Notes: generated by a model not told the origin, from the letters alone. DNA of 64,000 bases from Streptomyces sp. LaPpAH-108 (GCF_000373625.1 NZ_KB891988.1:310001-374000); one strand, 5' to 3'. Numbered from the stretch's first letter, positions 48,793 to 55,733 are shown. A program made the numbers and translations.

Positions 48793-49303
48793 GGCCCTTC
48801 ACGTACTCCTCGAAGGGCACCGATTCGGCCAGCGCAATGCGCTGATACTCGACGTAAGGTTCTACGTCGCCCTCATAGATCTCTCGGCTGATCTGTGTTC
48901 CGTCAGCCTCGTAGTGCATGAGTACGACCTGCGACCTGTCGAACATCCAGAAGTCTTGAACCTCAGCCAGCGGATTAGGCCGATCGGTCACGTCCATGAT
49001 GCGAATATCTTCACCCGCCCATGCGTGCGGCAGGTAATACATGAACTCGTACCGGAGGTATTCGGAGAGCGGACGCGTGACGATATGCACACGCCCCTTA
49101 CTCCGTCCCTCGCTGCGGACCCTCTTGAGGTCTTCCGTGTAGTCGTTGGAATGAGTGTGCGGGTCGATGCGTTCCCCAGCCCTGAACCGCTGTATCTCGT
49201 CGGCTTCCTGGGGGACGTTGTAGGCGGGCAGCGTTTCGAGCCTCCATGCCTCCGAGCGAAAGTCACGGAATTTTGCCTGCCAAGCCTCACCATCCAAGAG
49301 CAC
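48782..49303 (-). CDS. DUF6879-family protein
   Basis: The 173-residue protein fits the DUF6879 pattern (FRSEAWRLETLPAYNVPQEA, YEFMYYLPHAWAGEDIRI, FWMFDRSQVVLMHYE). Family members sit beside XRE-DUF5753 genes in actinobacteria; whether they act as partner, effector or toxin-like protein is not established. GTG 49303 is supported by GGAGG with 6-base spacing. It overlaps the 69-residue gene by 17 bp and the XRE gene by 11 bp, so the three form one operon. Confidence 0.85.
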   Translation of the reverse strand: MLLDGEAWQAKFRDFRSEAWRLETLPAYNVPQEADEIQRFRAGERIDPHTHSNDYTEDLKRVRSEGRSKGRVHIVTRPLSEYLRYEFMYYLPHAWAGEDIRIMDVTDRPNPLAEVQDFWMFDRSQVVLMHYEADGTQISREIYEGDVEPYVEYQRIALAESVPFEEYVKGLDA

Positions 49304-49496
49304 GGAAAGCCTCCTTCAAAACTGCTTCGGGAATCTCAACCAGGGCTTCACCGGTCGGGGGCGTAAAAGCGTCGGACAAGTCGCCCTGAACGATGATGGA
49401 GCCGTTGGCCGTTCGGTAGAGGTTGGGGCAGTCGTTCTGATTGCACTCCGGGTCATTCACGTTGCCGGTCAAGCGGGTGAGTTCCTCGCGTGCCAT
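49287..49496 (-). CDS. Small protein at head of the XRE operon
   Basis: The 69-residue product begins MAREELTRLTGNVNDPECNQ, has two Cys (ECNQNDCPNLYRT), and ends PEAVLKEAFRALGW. ATG 49496 follows AGGGGG; the frame is open further upstream but without a site. The pattern is familiar from Streptomyces DUF6879 loci, though I cannot name the family. It is first in a three-gene operon with DUF6879 and XRE-DUF5753. Confidence 0.75.
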   Translation of the reverse strand: MAREELTRLTGNVNDPECNQNDCPNLYRTANGSIIVQGDLSDAFTPPTGEALVEIPEAVLKEAFRALGW

Positions 49497-49580
49497 GCCG
49501 AACCCCCTTGTTGTGGCCCCGGTTGGGGCTGGTGAGTACGACGGTACGAGGGGCAGGCGGGGGCGTCTATGCGGCAACGC

Positions 49581-49614
49581 CAATATTCGCGTTGTCGGGT
49601 AAGGATCTTGAACG
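49581..49614 (-). promoter_or_regulatory. Shared promoter/operator copy 2
   Basis: CAATATT (49581) through GTCGGGTAAGGATC to TGAACGG (49614) repeats the 47934-47967 element, with 29 of 34 bases identical. It lies 85 bases upstream of the 69-residue gene, i.e. in front of the XRE operon. The conservation in two separate places argues for a common regulator, most simply the XRE protein encoded between them. Confidence 0.6.
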
Positions 49615-49694
49615 GTGGCGTTCGCTGGCCGGAACCCCCGGAACGACAGAAGCCCACGACGACCACCTAGCGCGGGCAGCCATCGGGGGCAGGG

Positions 49695-49877
49695 TCAGAA
49701 GTGGCACGGGCAGACCATGCAGGCGAAGAGGTCCGTGGGCAGTGGGGCACGACCCAGCTCCGCAGCGAAGAGCCCCGCGAACGGCACCCACAGGGGATGT
49801 GTCGGCGGGTCGGTCGTGTCGCCCAACCGACAGGCGAGCGAGGCCAGTTCAGGGCTCACGGGGTGCTGAAGGGTCAC
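49695..49877 (-). CDS. Small hypothetical protein coupled to the zinc-finger/TerS-like gene
   Basis: The 60-residue product starts at GTG 49877, which overlaps the upstream stop as GTGA. Sequence: opening MTLQHPVSPELASLACRLGD and a Cys-rich end, FACMVCPCHF. There is no family I recognise. Support is the overlap and the strand consistency; an overlapping plus-strand ORF (49615-49869) has no ribosome site and looks like a shadow. The gap from here to the promoter at 49614 shows nothing else. Confidence 0.45.
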   Translation of the reverse strand: MTLQHPVSPELASLACRLGDTTDPPTHPLWVPFAGLFAAELGRAPLPTDLFACMVCPCHF

Positions 49878-50305
49878 GTGGTGTGCTCCGCGTCGTAGTC
49901 GTCCAGGGCCTGCCGGGCAAGGCGCTGCATCTGTTCGAGCGGGCTTTCCGCGCCGCTGGACTCCGTACCGGTTTCAAGGTCGCGCATCGCGGAGTGCAGC
50001 GCGGAGAAGTACCTCAGCGCCGGATGAGCGATGGGGAGCCCGCTGGCACCGATGACCATGAAGCCGTCAGCGGCCACCTGGCGGATCAGGGAGTCCCAGA
50101 GCGCCCGTACGTCGTCCAGTCGTTCCGGGGCGCTCTCGGGGGCGCTCAGGGCCGTCACGGTGGCAAGCCTGCCGTTCTGTGCCGTTGCCTTGCGGGCGCG
50201 TGACGCGGCGACTCGACAGGCGGCGGAGCAGTAGCGCTGTCTCGCGTCGGCGTTCTTACCGAACGGCTTTCCGCACGGCTTGTGTTGGCAGGTGGTGACC
50301 TTCAA
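49874..50305 (-). CDS. Zinc-finger protein with P27 terminase-small-subunit-like C-terminus
   Basis: The 143-residue product starts at TTG 50305 behind a perfect AAAGGAGG (7-base spacing). The N-terminus is a zinc finger, CQHKPCG...RYCSAACR (C-x4-C, C-x3-C), followed by an Arg/Lys/Ala helix. The C-terminal half, with ADGFMVIGASGLPIAHPALR and a long helix after it, resembles the end of P27-family phage terminase small subunits (GxxGxPxxHPALR). If right, it could select element DNA for packaging. It may equally be an unrelated DNA-binding protein. The gene is coupled to a 60-residue ORF. Confidence 0.65.
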   Translation of the reverse strand: MKVTTCQHKPCGKPFGKNADARQRYCSAACRVAASRARKATAQNGRLATVTALSAPESAPERLDDVRALWDSLIRQVAADGFMVIGASGLPIAHPALRYFSALHSAMRDLETGTESSGAESPLEQMQRLARQALDDYDAEHTT

Positions 50306-50473
50306 GAGATTTCCTCCTTTCGGGGAAGACGAACAACGGTGAAGGGCGTGTTCGTTACGGACGCGTTTTCCGAGCTGGGACCGGGATCGCCAGCGGCATT
50401 GATCGGGAACTTTCAAACCGCATAGGCCCCCAGCCGGCTGCGACCCATCGGGAAATTCGGGAACTCGACGCCT

Positions 50474-50899
50474 TCACGCGTTCGTGTCGCTCGCAATGCA
50501 CCGCTTGCATTCGATGACCCAACAATCCGAGCGCTCATCTCTCCGCGCGTCTGCGGGCAATCGTTCCTTGAGTCGGTAGCCGATTCGCTGACACATGCGG
50601 CAGCGCACGGGAACGCGTGGCCTGTTGTCTCCGCTGGGCAGTGCACGGCCATCGGGTCGCATCCATGCCGGACGCATCCACGAAGGCCAGTCACTCAACT
50701 CCTCAGCGGTGCCCGGAATCTCACGCACCTTGAATGCGATCAGCGTGCGGCCATCGCTGAGCTTGTGGGCACCCGCCCTCTTGCGCGCCCACCCCTTCGC
50801 AGTGAGGTACCCCCCTATGTCGTCGGGGCACTGAACGCACATACCCGCCCCCAGGGGCACGCGGTCAATGCGCACCCCTGAGAGCAGTTCAACGAACAT
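50474..50899 (-). CDS. CxxC-rich hypothetical protein
   Basis: The 141-residue protein has three CxxC pairs: CVQC near residue 21, CRMC near residue 100 and CKRC near residue 132. The latter two may form a zinc ribbon. The middle holds a basic, GYLTAKGWARKRAGAHKLSD-like stretch. There is no named family. ATG 50899 lies 5 bases beyond the stop of the 58-residue gene, so translation is probably coupled. Confidence 0.65.
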   Translation of the reverse strand: MFVELLSGVRIDRVPLGAGMCVQCPDDIGGYLTAKGWARKRAGAHKLSDGRTLIAFKVREIPGTAEELSDWPSWMRPAWMRPDGRALPSGDNRPRVPVRCRMCQRIGYRLKERLPADARRDERSDCWVIECKRCIASDTNA

Positions 50900-50904
50900 G
50901 AGGA

Positions 50905-51081
50905 TTAGGCCAGTTCGGCAAGCTCAGCCGAGAGAAGCCACTGAGCCTCGCTCTGCGGAACGTCGTACGTCTCGCCGTTCTGGAGCACGTGAGACGGAAT
51001 GCCGTTCGTGGTCGGGCCGTAGCTCATGTAACCGGTCATGCGAAGGGTCACGGTCGGCTCATCGGTGTTGAAGAAAGACAT
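50905..51081 (-). CDS. 58-residue protein directly downstream of the capsid gene
   Basis: From ATG 51081, with GAGGAG about 8 bases upstream, the minus strand encodes 58 residues starting MSFFNTDEPTVTLRMTGYMS and ending QSEAQWLLSAELAELA, then TAA at 50905-50907. It lies 15 bases after the capsid gene stop and 5 bases before the CxxC gene. It is beta-rich at the start with a helical end. Small head-associated proteins often follow capsid genes in phages, but I recognise no family. Below usual gene-calling length. Confidence 0.7.
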   Translation of the reverse strand: MSFFNTDEPTVTLRMTGYMSYGPTTNGIPSHVLQNGETYDVPQSEAQWLLSAELAELA

Positions 51082-51096
51082 GGTGGAGAACTCCTC

Positions 51097-52278
51097 TTAG
51101 GCGGTGACGGTGATCTTGCAGACGGCAGCAGCGTTCGGAACAGCGATAGCGGCACGGGCGATAGCGCGCACGGCGGTACCGTCCTTCAGGAACCCGAACT
51201 GGTCCGAAACCTGAAAGCCCGCGTCCTTGCGCCACACGGCAAAGATCTGGTCCGCCTCATAGGCGAGAACATCCGTGCCAGGCATGAACGAAGAGATCCA
51301 CACCGGAACGCCCAGGATTGCGCGCTGAATTCCAGCAGTAGGCGAACCGGCCGACTCGCTCAGAAGCGGCTTCAGCGACCCGGAAGCCTCCCGAAGCGCC
51401 ATAAGACCCGCCCATGTGGTCGGGTGCATAACCACGGCCGTCGCCTTCGAGTTGACCGCTTCGAGCTTCCCGAATGCGGCAACGAAGGCATCAAGGTCCT
51501 TGAACCCGCCCGTCACCGCGTGCGTCTGGATTCCCGGCGTGTTCGCGATTCCCACGAACCCCTTGTTGGCTCCCGTGCCAATCAGCGCCTCACGGTCGAA
51601 GCCCAGAGAGACCGACCGCATAAGCGACTTGGCTACCGGGTCCATAAATGCCGAACCACCGTCCTCCACAAGCTCATTGGCGAGCATGTCAGCGGCGGCA
51701 ATCTTCTTCGGCGTCACCTTCAGCGGCTCAGCACCGAAACCACCAGTCGGCAGGTCGTCCAGCTCACCCACGAAACCGGCCGCGAAGTCCGAACGGATCA
51801 CCGGGAACGAGTAGGTCTCAGCGTTCGTCTGCACCCGGTTCACGCCGGACGCCATGACGACCGACTGAGGGGCGAGAAGGTCAACGAACTTCTTCGCCAT
51901 CTCTTCCGGGCTGAACGCCTTACCCGTGCCCGTCGTGGTGATGCCACGGGAGATCTCCACGGAGCGCTTCAGAAGCTCCCCAGGAATCACCCCAGCGCCC
52001 GCAGAGCGCACCGCAGGGAAACCGCGATTAACGCCCATCTGCTGTAGCGGTGAGTTCACCCGCATCGCCTCCTCTTCAGCGGCAGACGCGATGATGTGCC
52101 GCTTGGCCATCCCGTCATGCTCCGCGATCTGCTCCAAGAGCCCGTTCTCTTCCTTCCGCTCAGCGGCAGAAAGGGACCGCTTGCCAATGCGCTCCGAGAA
52201 CGCCTTGAGCTTGTTTGAGGCCACCTCCCGCTTCTCCATCGCGACCCGCGAAATCTCGGCATGACTCAACGAACCCAC
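51097..52278 (-). CDS. Phage major capsid protein, HK97 fold
   Basis: The ~393-residue protein has a charged, helical N-terminal scaffold-like delta region (to about residue 75: AMEKREVASNKLKAFSERIG, RKEENGLLEQIAEHDG). The HK97 core follows: PEEMAKKFVDLLAPQSVV, a long glycine-rich E-loop-like segment around VGELDDLPTGGFGAEPLKV, the A-domain-like ATAVVMHPTTWAGLMALREA and PVWISSFMPGTDVLAYE. GTG 52278 is the longest start; TTG 52269 has better spacing from AAGGGG. It is preceded by its own upstream terminator and is the only recognisable virion structural gene in the element. An encapsulin-like shell is an alternative role. Confidence 0.88.
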   Translation of the reverse strand: MGSLSHAEISRVAMEKREVASNKLKAFSERIGKRSLSAAERKEENGLLEQIAEHDGMAKRHIIASAAEEEAMRVNSPLQQMGVNRGFPAVRSAGAGVIPGELLKRSVEISRGITTTGTGKAFSPEEMAKKFVDLLAPQSVVMASGVNRVQTNAETYSFPVIRSDFAAGFVGELDDLPTGGFGAEPLKVTPKKIAAADMLANELVEDGGSAFMDPVAKSLMRSVSLGFDREALIGTGANKGFVGIANTPGIQTHAVTGGFKDLDAFVAAFGKLEAVNSKATAVVMHPTTWAGLMALREASGSLKPLLSESAGSPTAGIQRAILGVPVWISSFMPGTDVLAYEADQIFAVWRKDAGFQVSDQFGFLKDGTAVRAIARAAIAVPNAAAVCKITVTA

Positions 52279-52296
52279 CCCTTGTGTGATGGCAGC

Positions 52297-52331
52297 AAAA
52301 AGGCCGGAACCGTGAATGGAAAGGTCCGGCC
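52297..52331 (-). terminator. Intrinsic terminator upstream of the capsid gene
   Basis: On the minus strand GGCCGGACC (52331-52323) pairs with GGTTCCGGCC (52311-52302, one bulged base), followed by TTTTT (52301-52297). It ends transcripts from the zinc-finger genes before they reach the capsid gene, or leaves a regulated read-through point. Best U-tract terminator in the window. Confidence 0.85.
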
Positions 52332-52386
52332 GGCTGCGGGTTAGCGGGGAAATCGGAAACGTCCCCTCACCTGTATTAGTAAATGT

Positions 52387-52887
52387 CTACGCGGCGCGGT
52401 TCTTCGCCGCCCACTCGCGCTTTCGCTGCCGGGTCCGCTCCGCCTTGCATTCTTCCGAGCACATCAGCGGCCAACGGCGCTTCTGCCCCTCCGGGCGCTT
52501 CTCCTCATACGTCGCCCCGCACACCTGGCATTCGCCCGTGAACACCTTCACGCCGTCCACCACGCGGATAGTGCCGCCCTTCGTCACCCAGGACATGGGC
52601 CGGGCCTCACGACGACGGATGATCTGACGAGAGCGAAGCACGTCATTACGAAGCTCGGGCGGGAATTCCCACAGAGGCCGGAACGGATCGGCTATCAGCC
52701 GGTAACCGCCACGGGCGAAACCGGCGCGCACGTCCATCGGGCCGTTCTCGCCCCGCATGTAGCGGGCGGTGTCCCACTGCATCCAGGCCCGGACAAGAGC
52801 CGGGTTGATGTGCTCCGTCAGCTCATCGGGCGTACCGGCGAGAGCGTCAATCTCGTTCTCTGTAACGCCAGTTGGGTTGTAGTACAC
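52387..52887 (-). CDS. Zinc-finger hypothetical protein of the element
   Basis: The 166-residue protein has an N-terminal acidic/helical part (MYYNPTGVTENEIDALAG), a middle with YMRGENGPMDVRAGFARGGY, and a C-terminal Cys4 finger, CQVCGATYEEKRPEG...CSEEC, followed by KAERTRQRKREWAAKN. The C-terminal finger plus basic helix matches the layout in three other element proteins. GTG 52887 has GAGAGG about 6 bases upstream. No known family. Confidence 0.7.
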   Translation of the reverse strand: MYYNPTGVTENEIDALAGTPDELTEHINPALVRAWMQWDTARYMRGENGPMDVRAGFARGGYRLIADPFRPLWEFPPELRNDVLRSRQIIRRREARPMSWVTKGGTIRVVDGVKVFTGECQVCGATYEEKRPEGQKRRWPLMCSEECKAERTRQRKREWAAKNRAA

Positions 52888-52965
52888 GGGGAACCTCTCT
52901 GTGGCAGGGCATGAAAAGACCCCGGTTCAAATAAAGCCGGGGCGGCGACTCATGTGAGTCGGTGA

Positions 52966-53376
52966 TCAGGCGGCCTTGCGCTTGCGGTAGTCGGCGGTCT
53001 TGCAGCGGTTCGAGCAGAAGCGGCGCGGACGGCCACGCCCCGACCACCCGGCAGGCTCACCGCAGTGCGCACAGACGGCTTCCTCGCGCTCCACGGCGGC
53101 GATCGCTTCCGCCTCTTCCAAGTCGTCCTGTGCGTCCTGGCAGTGACGTTCGGCTTCGTCTTCGTAGTCGCAGAACTTCTTGAGCGGGTGGGTTACCTCG
53201 AACGGTTCGCCGCACAGCGGGCACGGCTTCCATTCACGCGGCTTGCGGGGCTTTCTGCTGTCTCGGAACACGGCCTGTCGGCAAGCGGGAGAGCAGTAGC
53301 GCTCTTGCCGTCCGGTCAGCGGTTCCCCGCAGTGCTGGCATTCGTCGGTGTGGTTCTCGCTGTCGTAGTAGCCCAC
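52966..53376 (-). CDS. Triple zinc-finger hypothetical protein
   Basis: The 136-residue protein is built from three Cys-rich modules: CQHCGEPLTGRQERYCSPAC, then CPLCGEPFEVTHPLKKFC with a later Cys, then CAHCGEPAGWSGRGRP followed by RFCSNRCKTADYRKRKA. Modules 1 and 3 share the CxHCGEP...YCS/FCSxxC pattern seen in FCS-like fingers. A coiled acidic segment (DAQDDLEEAEAIAAVEREEA) separates modules 2 and 3. GTG 53376 has GGAGG with good spacing. The AT-rich stretch upstream carries an inverted repeat. Confidence 0.72.
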   Translation of the reverse strand: MGYYDSENHTDECQHCGEPLTGRQERYCSPACRQAVFRDSRKPRKPREWKPCPLCGEPFEVTHPLKKFCDYEDEAERHCQDAQDDLEEAEAIAAVEREEAVCAHCGEPAGWSGRGRPRRFCSNRCKTADYRKRKAA

Positions 53377-53472
53377 GCGGGCAGACCTCCGTGACGTAAG
53401 TCGGAGAGACGAAACGGATGACGTAGTAACGGTTATTGCTTTGCTTGTGAGTTCTTAGGGGGTAGATGAATT

Positions 53473-53503
53473 ACTGTTATGCGTCATAGAAATAAGTAAC
53501 AGT
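53473..53503. promoter_or_regulatory. AT-rich inverted repeat between zinc-finger genes
   Basis: ACTGTTA (53473-53479) and TAACAGT (53497-53503) form a 7-base inverted repeat with a 17-base AT-rich centre. It lies in one of the least GC-rich stretches of the window and 97 bases upstream of the triple zinc-finger gene (minus strand). A likely promoter/operator region of the element. Confidence 0.5.
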
Positions 53504-53507
53504 CCAA

Positions 53508-53798
53508 CTAAGATTCCCCTCTCTCCCGCTGTCGGGCAGCCCTGTAGGCGGCGCGATCCCGGCAGCGCTTCGAGCAGTACCGGGCCGGTCGCCCTACGCC
53601 GCTGTACTCGACGCTGAGCCCGCATTCCGGCCCTGCGCACGGCTCACCCGCCCGCAGCTCCTCAGCGGCCCGCAGCGCCTCCGCTATGAGCGCGTGGAGT
53701 TTCACAGTTCGTTCGTCGGCTCCGCCCACTTGCTCCCATGCGGCGGCTTCCGCTGCTCGCAGCTTCGCGAGTAGGGCGGCGAATTTCGGCGTATCCAT
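53508..53798 (-). CDS. Small zinc-finger hypothetical protein
   Basis: The 96-residue protein has a helical N-terminus (MDTPKFAALLAKLRAAEAAA, about 1-50) and a C-terminal Cys4 finger, CAGPECG...RYCSKRCRDRAAYRAARQRE. The finger and basic helix are closely similar to module 3 of the 136-residue neighbour and to the finger of the 143-residue protein. ATG 53798 follows GAAGGGA. First gene after the integrase on this strand. Confidence 0.7.
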   Translation of the reverse strand: MDTPKFAALLAKLRAAEAAAWEQVGGADERTVKLHALIAEALRAAEELRAGEPCAGPECGLSVEYSGVGRPARYCSKRCRDRAAYRAARQRERGES

Positions 53799-53976
53799 GA
53801 GTTCCCTTCGGTGAAATCCGGCGTAAGTCGAGAAAGGGAACGGCGAATCACGGAGTAACCCCGGAACTGTGCGGGGGAGTTCTGCCGTGATTCGCCGGTC
53901 TCGAAGCGGTTCTAGTCGGTCGATTGCCTGCCCGTGCTGACCCTGGAGCGCAAGGGTTGCCTACGGGTACGAGAGA

Positions 53977-54006
53977 GCCCCGCCGGTCACTGAGGACCAA
54001 CGGGGC
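53977..54006 (-). terminator. Terminator hairpin after the integrase gene
   Basis: On the minus strand GCCCCG (54006-54001) pairs with CGGGGC (53982-53977) and GGTC with GACC inside. It is 22 bases after the integrase stop. Its outer stem resembles the terminator at 47049-47091. No U-tract. The rest of 53799-53976 holds no gene I can support. Confidence 0.6.
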
Positions 54007-54027
54007 CGTACGGGGCGCTGCGCGGGC

Positions 54028-55515
54028 CTATGCGGCCGTCTCGTACTCCGCGTCACCCTCGCTCGCGACGGGCTCCCAGTCGATGACCACGCGCCCGCCA
54101 GGATGCCCGGCAGGGTGAACGGTGACCTTGCAGCGCTGATCGGTCAGCATCGAACGCCGCTGGTCCTCCGTGGCCTGGTCCCACGCCTCCCAGAGCAACA
54201 CGTCCGTCAGCGTCCATGTCTCGGTGACTTCCGGGTCGTGCTCGGTGCTCAGACGGGTGTGTGTGGTCTTGAGGTCCGACACCAGGGCGCGGAGGTCTGC
54301 CGCGTCGTCGGCGTCCATCAGGAGAAGGTTCGCGTTCCCGCGCCGGATCTTGGCGTCCAGGTCGGCAAGCTCCCCGCTGTGGTCGATGCCGCCGGAGTAG
54401 GTGACTTCGTACAGCGGGGTGTCTCCGTGCTGCTTGCGGAAGTCCTCAAAGACCAGCGGCTCTATCAGGTGCGCCATGATCGAACCGTGCCCGCACGAGC
54501 CCTTGTAGAGCGGCTTCTTGCGGCTGGACTGCCCGCCGTTCCACTTCGCGCCGCACGCGCAGACCACCATGCCCGCAAGCCACGGCGCATCCATCCGTTC
54601 GGCCCGCTCCCCGGCCTCAAGCTCCTTCAGCCGGTCCCGGACGCGCTTGGCCGTCGCGGCGTCGATGACCTCCGGGCCGAATTGCACCGGGGTCACGCCG
54701 TCGGCTTCGGTGACAAGCTCCCCGTTGTGCTCGCGCCACCCGCGCAGCATCACGCCGCGAAGGAGCTTGCGCCACTGCTGACGCCCGATGGGCAGCGCCC
54801 GCGCGGTCCCGGCCAGCGTCGCCCCCTTGCCGCCCTCAAGGAGCTTGGCTATCTGCTCGCGAACGAGGGCGAATGCGTCCGCGTCTTCGGCCAAGTACGC
54901 CTTGCCGTCGCGGCGTTCGACCTTGTACGGGAACGGGGCCTTGCCGGAGATCCAGCGGCCTTGAGTCCGGCGCTCTTCGTGGGCGGCTTCGCTGCGGTCG
55001 GTGATGATGCCCAGTTCCCATTCCGCCACGGCCGCGATGATCGTTGCGATCAGCCGCCCCGTTCCCGACTTGTCGGCGGAGTCCAAGAGGCTGTCTGAGG
55101 TGACCAGCCGTACGCCGTTCTCGTCGGCCCAGTCCAAGAGCTTCTGAAACTCCCGGACGGAGCGCGCGAACCGGTCCAGCTTCCACGCGATGACCACGGC
55201 GGGACGGTCCGCCATGATCCGGACCATGCCCTTCTTCCGGGCCTCAAGAGCAGAGCCGCCCGATACGCCGTCGTCCACGTACGCGTTCGCCACGGCGGCG
55301 GCAATGGTCTCCTCATCGAAGCCCAGCGCCTCAGCCTTCAGACGGCAGGCGCGAATCTGAACGTCCAGCGACGACGACTCATCGGACGAGCGGGACAGAC
55401 GGAGGCTGAACGCAAGCTCAGCACGGGCGGCAACGGTGGCATGGGTGTTCACGCTCCCCTGAGAGCGGGTGGATTTCCTGATCACGACGGGCGGCGCCTC
55501 CCCGGCACGAGACAT
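54028..55515 (-). CDS. Large serine integrase (site-specific recombinase)
   Basis: The ~495-residue recombinase has a resolvase catalytic domain with the nucleophile region LRLSRSSDESSSLDVQIRAC (about residues 36-55), DDGVSGGSALEARKKGM, and AWKLDRFARSVREF. Next come a recombinase domain (ISGKAPFPYKVE ... LRGVMLRGWREH), a zinc ribbon CACGAKWNGG...GSCGHG and a C-terminal coiled-coil-like helical part. It should recombine attP with attB in the regulator gene. The start is uncertain (ATG 55515 chosen; the frame is open to 55632). It lies about 190 bp from the attR core, as usual. No obvious excision factor is adjacent. Confidence 0.93.
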   Translation of the reverse strand: MSRAGEAPPVVIRKSTRSQGSVNTHATVAARAELAFSLRLSRSSDESSSLDVQIRACRLKAEALGFDEETIAAAVANAYVDDGVSGGSALEARKKGMVRIMADRPAVVIAWKLDRFARSVREFQKLLDWADENGVRLVTSDSLLDSADKSGTGRLIATIIAAVAEWELGIITDRSEAAHEERRTQGRWISGKAPFPYKVERRDGKAYLAEDADAFALVREQIAKLLEGGKGATLAGTARALPIGRQQWRKLLRGVMLRGWREHNGELVTEADGVTPVQFGPEVIDAATAKRVRDRLKELEAGERAERMDAPWLAGMVVCACGAKWNGGQSSRKKPLYKGSCGHGSIMAHLIEPLVFEDFRKQHGDTPLYEVTYSGGIDHSGELADLDAKIRRGNANLLLMDADDAADLRALVSDLKTTHTRLSTEHDPEVTETWTLTDVLLWEAWDQATEDQRRSMLTDQRCKVTVHPAGHPGGRVVIDWEPVASEGDAEYETAA

Positions 55516-55683
55516 GAGCGCCCCGGCAAGGGCGAAGGTCCTGTCTCTCTCCTTCAAGGGAGTCGGTTGCCTGGCGTCGCTGACCAGCGGAGATGCGGCG
55601 GTGTTCGGCTTCATGCGGACGCTAGAGCGCAAGGGTTTCTCCAGGGACCTGCCCCGGACACTTCAGGCGGTGTGACGCCGGTC

Positions 55684-55733
55684 ATGTCCCAGGGGATGAA
55701 CAGTTCCCTGGAGCAGGGGCGGGACATCTCCGT
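55684..55733. other. attR junction of the integrative element
   Basis: Element sequence (caggggatgaacagttcc) meets the regulator's second half (ggagcaggggcggg) at CT 55708-55709. The 24 bases left of CT here and the 24 bases right of CT at attL are inverted copies at 16 of 24 positions, so the reconstructed attP is symmetric around CT, as serine integrase sites are. Confidence 0.8.

Larger units (their letters stand above)
46996..55709. mobile_element. 8.7-kb serine-integrase element with lone HK97 capsid gene (satellite-like)
   Basis: Between the two CT core sites lie 8712 bp that split a chromosomal regulator gene. All called genes are on the minus strand. Cargo: serine integrase, four Cys-rich zinc-finger proteins, an HK97-type capsid protein, a 58-aa protein, a CxxC protein, a terminase-small-subunit-like tail, and an XRE-DUF5753/DUF6879/DUF7848 module. 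There is no portal, protease, large terminase, tail, lysis, replication or conjugation gene. Base composition is visibly less GC-rich than the flanks. The boundaries rest on reconstructed attB/attP and in-frame gene restoration. Confidence 0.88.

Noticed and set aside
47282..49496. Classical toxin-antitoxin module
   Set aside because: XRE-DUF5753 proteins are sometimes labelled antitoxin-like, but no partner here has a recognisable toxin motif. Described as a regulatory module only.
49615..49869. Plus-strand 84-residue ORF in the element
   Set aside because: No ribosome site, Arg/Ser/Gly-rich composition, and it overlaps the better-supported minus-strand coupled ORF.
51097..52278. Encapsulin nanocompartment instead of a phage capsid protein
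   Set aside because: The gene has a charged N-terminal scaffold-like region, sits in an integrase-bearing element, and has no adjacent encapsulin cargo enzyme. Kept only as an alternative.
46996..55709. Integrative conjugative element (AICE-type)
   Set aside because: No FtsK-like transfer protein, Rep/prim-pol, Pra or tyrosine integrase; capsid and terminase-like genes point to a phage-related element.
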